Shown here: one piece after another, positions 12,415-16,463 of the stretch
Layout: the number at the start of each line of letters is the position of its first letter
How positions within the stretch are numbered: the first letter of the stretch is position 1
DNA from: Chrysochromulina tobinii
Taxonomy: Eukaryota; Haptophyta; Prymnesiales; Chrysochromulinaceae
Length of the DNA: 16,463 nucleotides
Reading direction: 5' to 3'
NCBI GenBank assembly: GCA_001275005.1
Contig: JWZX01000161.1
Span: forward strand, 1 to 16,463
Position numbers and translations under genes: made by a program
Notes under the pieces: generated by a model
The model's database searches: none
Told to the model about the DNA's origin: nothing
Seen by the model: only the letters and a program-made list of their open reading frames with translations

Positions 12415-14730
12415 ATGTACTTCGACTTCCGCAAAGTATCTTGGCTACGGAGTCTCAACAGGGAGGAGATCCATTCGTCGCAGCGGCATGAGTTCCAAAA
12501 GTTCCCCTGGCAGAGTCGTACGATGCTCATGCCGCCCGAGTCAAGCGAACAAAAGGTGGCCAAGCGAAAGTTGACGATCAAGATCGTGGACGCGCCTGTG
12601 TCGGGGGGCAATGTCGAGATTGAAGTGGACGAGGACGCCACGTTCGAGGCCGTCGTGTGCAAACTCCGGAAGAAGGTTGACAATCTGCCTGACGCAACCT
12701 TAGACCTCGTGCCAGTGGCTGACGGTCACCACGACGCGGTCGACCTCACACTGAACGTCTCTCGCAAGATCGCGACCTGTGGCTTCAAGTTCAAGCTGGT
12801 TGTGGCGGCGGCGCCCGAGGCCGAGGCCGAGGGCGGCGCCAAGGCCGAGGCCGTGGTTCCCATGCCGGCTACTGCGCCGGCTCCCGCGCCCTCGCCGCCA
12901 CCGAGCAAGTCCAAGCCCAAGAAGGAGCCTCCGCCAGACCCGTTCTCGCTCGTGCCCTCGCGCTGGTGGCAGTCGGATCTCCCTCGACGCTCGGGGGAGA
13001 CTGACCCCAAATCGCCGCGCACGAGCGTGCCGGCATCCCCGCTCATGCGCGGAGCGTTCGGAGCCGAGCACTTGGACTTGTACGGCGGCTGGGCGTGGCT
13101 CGACGAGGCCAATGACCTTGGGCGCGTGCCACGTGGAGTCATAGCGCACGTGCCGCCGCCAAGCCACAAGCCCCTTTGCTTCCGCGTCGAGTCAGGGCCC
13201 GAGCATCGGCCAGCGCCGTTTGGCTCGCCCGGCCTTAGGTTGTCTGACGGGCAGCACACGATGTCGCCGCGCACGGCGACGCCCTCCCCATCAGGCACCT
13301 GCTCGCCCGTCTCAGCGGCCTCCTCCTCCTCCTCACCCGTGCGAGTTGGAGGTCGAGGCTCTCCCCCGACTCTTCACAGCGCTCTTCACAGCGCTCCACA
13401 CAGCGCGACGCCGGTCTGGCCTCCGACACTGAAGTCGGGCGCGCCGAAATCCCCTCCCGAGCGCAAGAATCACCTCAGCCCCTCCCACTCTGCCACGGCC
13501 ACGGCCACGGCTGTGCCAGCGCAGCAGCCATGGAAGATGAAGTCGAACGCAAAGATCATAGGCGCGCCGGAGATGTACAATCTCAAGCCACCCCAGCCGA
13601 TGCCGTCGACGACGCCGTCGCCACCGCCGCCGCCGCCGGTGCGGCCACGAGTACCGCCTCGGCCGCGACCGTCGCCTCGTCTGCCGACGGCGAGCGCACC
13701 CGAGGGGAGCGAGAGGGGCGGCACACCGAAAGCGACCAGTCCAGAGGCTTCCCACAGTCCAGAGGCGATCTCGTCGGATACGAATGTGATTTCGCCCAAG
13801 TTTGGCGCCGCGACTACGCCGCCATCCAAGAAGGCGTCCCCGACTACTCCTACTGCTCCTACTACTCCTACGCCGCCGGCTCTGTTCCCACCCTGGTACG
13901 CGCCCTTCTTGGCGGTGGCGCAAATGTCGGCTCGATCGCCACCGAGCGATGAGCGATCGCCGGCTCGACCCCCCCCTCCCGTCCCCACCGCCCGGTCCCC
14001 CCCTCCCGTCCCCACCGCCGAGCTCGCGAGCGGGGCTTGGAAGGGAGATTCCGATCTCGTCCAATCTTGGAAGGGAGATTCCGATCTCGTCCTCGTGACG
14101 AAGAAGCTCGGGGTGCTCGGCCCTGCGAGCGCGAAGGCGGCCCGCTCCCTCGTGGGCGCTCTTGGGGCGATGCTCGACGAGCTCGATGATGATGATGATG
14201 TGGTCGCGCGTCGGGCGGCATGGTCGGAGCTCTTCGATGCGCAACTGGTCCCGATCCTCTGTGAGCTGCTCCGCTGCCATGCCGAGGAGCCCAAACTCGT
14301 GACGATGATCTGCCGGATTCTCGCGCAATGCGACGACGAGGCGCTCGCTGCTCAAGCCGCGGATGCGGGTGGGCTCGAGGCGCTCACGACGACGCTCTTG
14401 TCCGCGAAGCTCGGCGCCGGCGTGCTGCGTTGGGCGGCTGCAGCACTCCTGACGCTCACGCATGGCTCTGTGAGCCGCTCGGCGGCCGCCATCCAGGCGG
14501 GCGCAGGCACGGCCGTGGCGGAGGCGCTACGCGCGCTGGCCGAGAGCAAGGAGCTCTCATGGTCTTCTCAGAACAAGGGCAAGCTACCAGCGGAGCTTGT
14601 AGAATACCAGCGGAGTTTGGAACTCGTGCTGAAATGGCTCTCGTGGCAGCACAGCCTCGTCGCGCCCAAAGAGGTGGCGGAGGCGCGCTTGTTCTCGGCG
14701 GCCACATATGAGGGCGTGCTGCGAGCTTAG
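12415..14730 (+). CDS. Beta-grasp-like N-terminus, disordered Pro/Ser linker and C-terminal ARM-like repeats
   Basis: Predicted 771-residue protein of unknown role. Residues 50-131 (KRKLTIKIVDAPVSGG through KFKLVVAA) look like a ubiquitin/PB1-type beta-grasp fold: two beta strands, a helix (FEAVVCKLRKKV) and further strands. From about 132 to 560 the chain is Pro/Ser/Ala/Thr-rich and probably disordered, with many SP/TP dipeptides, polyproline runs and short duplications. From about 565 helices follow with ARM/HEAT-like spacing: AARSLVGALGAMLDEL, a DDDDD run, LVPILCELLRCHAEEPKLVTMICRILAQC, AGGLEALTTTLL, VLRWAAAALLTL. ARM modules bind extended peptides. It could be an adaptor for cytoskeletal or trafficking complexes. 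The start at 12415 is the first ATG, but the frame is open and coding-like back to 12259 (WDDTKAAHLLR just upstream), so an upstream exon is likely. ATGs at 12523 and 12529 are alternatives. Confidence 0.72.
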   Translation: MYFDFRKVSWLRSLNREEIHSSQRHEFQKFPWQSRTMLMPPESSEQKVAKRKLTIKIVDAPVSGGNVEIEVDEDATFEAVVCKLRKKVDNLPDATLDLVPVADGHHDAVDLTLNVSRKIATCGFKFKLVVAAAPEAEAEGGAKAEAVVPMPATAPAPAPSPPPSKSKPKKEPPPDPFSLVPSRWWQSDLPRRSGETDPKSPRTSVPASPLMRGAFGAEHLDLYGGWAWLDEANDLGRVPRGVIAHVPPPSHKPLCFRVESGPEHRPAPFGSPGLRLSDGQHTMSPRTATPSPSGTCSPVSAASSSSSPVRVGGRGSPPTLHSALHSAPHSATPVWPPTLKSGAPKSPPERKNHLSPSHSATATATAVPAQQPWKMKSNAKIIGAPEMYNLKPPQPMPSTTPSPPPPPPVRPRVPPRPRPSPRLPTASAPEGSERGGTPKATSPEASHSPEAISSDTNVISPKFGAATTPPSKKASPTTPTAPTTPTPPALFPPWYAPFLAVAQMSARSPPSDERSPARPPPPVPTARSPPPVPTAELASGAWKGDSDLVQSWKGDSDLVLVTKKLGVLGPASAKAARSLVGALGAMLDELDDDDDVVARRAAWSELFDAQLVPILCELLRCHAEEPKLVTMICRILAQCDDEALAAQAADAGGLEALTTTLLSAKLGAGVLRWAAAALLTLTHGSVSRSAAAIQAGAGTAVAEALRALAESKELSWSSQNKGKLPAELVEYQRSLELVLKWLSWQHSLVAPKEVAEARLFSAATYEGVLRA
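13966..14019 (+). repeat. 27-bp in-frame tandem duplication in the linker
   Basis: Units 13966-13992 and 13993-14019 encode RPPPPVPTA and RSPPPVPTA. This lies in the disordered Pro-rich linker of the ARM-like protein. Confidence 0.85.
14036..14092 (+). repeat. 30-bp in-frame tandem duplication before the ARM-like region
   Basis: The 27-base identical copies CTTGGAAGGGAGATTCCGAT... lie at 14036-14062 and 14066-14092, period 30. They encode WKGDSDLVQS and WKGDSDLVLV. The repeated W-K-G-D-S-D unit sits at the junction between linker and helical repeats. Confidence 0.9.
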
Positions 14731-15178
14731 AGCTCGCGGTGGCAGCTCCGAGCTCGGTGCACACCACGTAATCTCGGTATCCATAGGGCGTAGGGACCCC
14801 CGGGCCCGGGGTTGGGGGGTTATAAGTAAGTATCTCCGAACTCGATAATGAAAAAGTTCGACAAGGCTTGGTTGGTTCATCAGGTCACAGGTGTTGTTTC
14901 ACCTTTTCCGGGATTCCGCCCTAGTTTTCCGCCCTCGATCCAATGCCTCACGGTTTACGCTTTCCCATTCCCTCAGCCCTCACCGGTCACACGCGCGACG
15001 ATTTCGATTACCGACATCCATGACCGACATCCCTTGATTTTTCAGGACATCCCTCACCGGTCACACGCGCGCTTTTCCTTCCACAAATATCATCATGATG
15101 TCGCACGCTCCTGCGCACGCATAAAAAAGCCATCGAGCAGCGAACGAGACCTCATACGATACTTCACACTACTACCCG
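14731..15178. other. Intergenic region with a 21-bp direct repeat
   Basis: About 450 bp lie downstream of the ARM-like gene. A 21-bp exact direct repeat beginning CCCTCACCGGTCACACG occurs at 14977-14997 and 15051-15071. Between the copies CCGACATCC also repeats (15011 and 15024). Pyrimidine-rich, AT-richer sequence fills the rest. The plus-strand frame from 14848 has no domain and I do not call it a gene. Confidence 0.5.
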
Positions 15179-16261
15179 CTACCCCCCCGCCGCTAAGTCG
15201 TACAAGTACACACTTTTCCCCCCCGCTATGTGGCCTCGGCTTGTGCCTGTGACACGCTCGTCTGTTCGCTTGCTATAGAACGCATGCTGTGTCGGCGTCG
15301 TTTGAGACCCGTTGGAGATGCAAAGCGACGCGACGGCGGTCTTATCTGTGCGCTTTGCAACTCGAATGACCGCCAAGCTGTCGCCAAGCAATCGCTGCTG
15401 CTCGAGCAAACTTTCGCGCGCAACTTCGAAGCGCTCGGATATGGACGGGCTCATTGCAGGCAGGATTTCAGGGCTGATCAACACCTCCCTCTCCGCCCCC
15501 TTGTTCACCACTCCCTGTGGTTGCCCCGTCACGTCCACCTTCTTTGCCTCCGGATGCCGTACCCGCTGCCCGACCACCACGTGTCGTACCTCGGCAACGG
15601 CATTTTGCGTGCGTGGCTGCCCGGGAAACTGCTGCACCAATGGCGTCGGTGAGGTGCGAACGTGCGCGAGGCCGGGCGCGAGCAAATTGTCCGTGGGCCT
15701 AACCGTGGGCCTGGCGAGCCTCGACCATCCAGTCCGCGCCGGGCCTTTGGGCATGGGACGCCACGACGTGGGGATCAACCCCGCCTGAAATCCCCTGTGA
15801 AACCAAGTTGGGCTCGCCTCGACCACGGAGAGGGCGTGTTGAGAGACCGTGCTGCCGCGTGGGCGCCGACCAGACTGTGGCCGCGTGGGCGGCGACTGGG
15901 ACAGCAGCTTCCTTTGCGAGAGGATGGCACCCGCGGACTGGGCTCTGCGGAGGTTGTCCTGCTCACGCTGCACAAGCGTGTTCAGACGCGGACGTGCGTT
16001 CAGGTTGGAGCCAGCGATGGACTGGGGTGCAAAGATGACGACTGGGTTCCCCCAACCTGCAGAAACTCTTGCGTCCTGTTGGAACCGACTTTTTCGCCGG
16101 CTTTGTCCTTTGTCCTTTGTCCTTTGCACTTTCACCACGGCCTGCGCGCGCGCGCGCAGCGCGAAGCCTGTGGGGCGACGACGACGTGCCTCCGACGCGC
16201 TCAAGCAGCGCACACCGCGACGACTGGGTCGAAGGCGCCCCTTTCCGCCGCTGCCCAACAT
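15179..16261 (-). CDS. Possible hypothetical protein, coding strand uncertain
   Basis: A 360-codon frame from the ATG at 16261. The central part has fairly GC-rich third positions and plausible helices (for example RLNTLVQREQDNLRRAQSAG and FEVARESLLEQQRLLGDSLAVI). The composition is basic and Gln/Arg/Ser-rich, without a recognised domain, signal peptide or membrane helix. The plus strand is also open over much of this stretch: a Cys-rich frame at 15312-15788 and another at 15662-16402. In GC-rich DNA such mirror frames are common. The end near 15179 could be wrong, because another minus frame closes at 15226 and splicing between them is possible. I give this entry as the best single model, not as a confident gene. 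Confidence 0.27.
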   Translation of the reverse strand: MLGSGGKGRLRPSRRGVRCLSASEARRRRPTGFALRARAQAVVKVQRTKDKGQSRRKSRFQQDARVSAGWGNPVVIFAPQSIAGSNLNARPRLNTLVQREQDNLRRAQSAGAILSQRKLLSQSPPTRPQSGRRPRGSTVSQHALSVVEASPTWFHRGFQAGLIPTSWRPMPKGPARTGWSRLARPTVRPTDNLLAPGLAHVRTSPTPLVQQFPGQPRTQNAVAEVRHVVVGQRVRHPEAKKVDVTGQPQGVVNKGAEREVLISPEILPAMSPSISERFEVARESLLEQQRLLGDSLAVIRVAKRTDKTAVASLCISNGSQTTPTQHAFYSKRTDERVTGTSRGHIAGGKSVYLYDLAAGG

Positions 16262-16379
16262 CACCTGCAGTGGTGCCTGCAGAAGTGGTCGTGGATGCCG
16301 TTGCGCTCATGCCGGCCGAGGGTTTACCCCGCACCGAGCGACGTACCAGCGCAGGGCTACGCCCGCCGAGCACCTCTTC

Positions 16380-16463
16380 ATGCTCAGGCGCTACGACGAT
16401 GAGAATCCGCAGCTCCATCGCAGGCTCGATGTGATGCACACGTGCATCGCGGCGGCGTATCCG
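16380..16463 (+). CDS. Partial coding exon running off the window end
   Basis: The frame starting at ATG 16380 (MLRRYDDENPQLHRRLDVM...) stays open to the last base, 28 codons. About 85 percent of its third positions are G or C, and the amino acid mix is balanced, unlike the surrounding Arg/Ser/Pro-rich shadow frames. The same frame continues upstream (AEHLF just before the Met), so the Met need not be the start. A CAG at 16352-16354 could be a splice acceptor. The product is not recognised. Confidence 0.4.
   Translation, partial: MLRRYDDENPQLHRRLDVMHTCIAAAYP

Noticed and set aside
13333-14463. Long minus-strand frame of 376 codons.
   Set aside because: It is the Arg-rich mirror of the Pro/Ser-coding linker and helical region of the plus-strand gene. 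No domain, and its composition follows from the complement.
14848-15252. Plus-strand frame of 134 codons after the ARM-like gene.
   Set aside because: It translates direct repeats and pyrimidine-rich sequence, has no domain and poor third-position GC compared with the real genes.

Overview
This window looks like nuclear DNA from a eukaryotic alga with a complex (secondary, red-lineage) plastid. A haptophyte is my best guess, and a pelagophyte or other stramenopile is possible. The grounds are high GC with GC-rich third codon positions; mostly monocistronic genes on both strands; two genes interrupted by GT-AG introns; and two predicted proteins that begin with a signal peptide followed by an Ala/Ser/Pro/Arg-rich stretch, the bipartite presequence used for import into complex plastids (one has an A-F-T-P cleavage context). 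Starts are given at ATG; frames that open only at GTG or TTG were trimmed.

Left part (1-5220) is a glycan and hydroxyproline cluster. It holds a GT-A/GT2-like glycosyltransferase (448-1731, +), a membrane-anchored prolyl 4-hydroxylase-type 2OG-Fe(II) oxygenase (2082-3656, -) and, divergent from it across about 220 bp, a GT31/galactosyltransferase-like enzyme (3880-5220, +). One enzyme that hydroxylates proline next to one of the fold that galactosylates hydroxyproline in plants suggests a cell-surface or Golgi glycoprotein pathway. That link is inference.

Middle part (5540-9967) holds an ankyrin-repeat protein (-), a divergent proline-rich plastid-targeted protein with two W-L-A-K motifs and a C-terminal membrane segment (+), and a two-exon, plastid-targeted aromatic amino acid permease of the Trp/Tyr permease (HAAAP) family (+). 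The permease intron is built partly of tandem repeats that copy its own 5' splice site.

Right part (9968-16463) starts with an AT-richer block. It continues with a two-exon gene of unknown function whose 5' end has conflicting reading frames, and an unusual protein combining a beta-grasp-like N-terminus, a long proline/serine-rich linker and a C-terminal ARM-like helical repeat region. The last 1.7 kb is poorly resolved: one uncertain minus-strand frame, and a plus-strand coding frame running off the window end.

A recurring theme is short tandem duplication with 20-54 bp periods, both in coding sequence (presequence, transporter loop, linker) and outside it (intron, gene 3' end, intergenic). 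Two putative 5'-flank elements also recur: a 58-bp element at about 335 and 7869, and an ACGTGAACGTGAACG motif at 401 and 6497. No rRNA, tRNA, CRISPR array or intact transposon was found.
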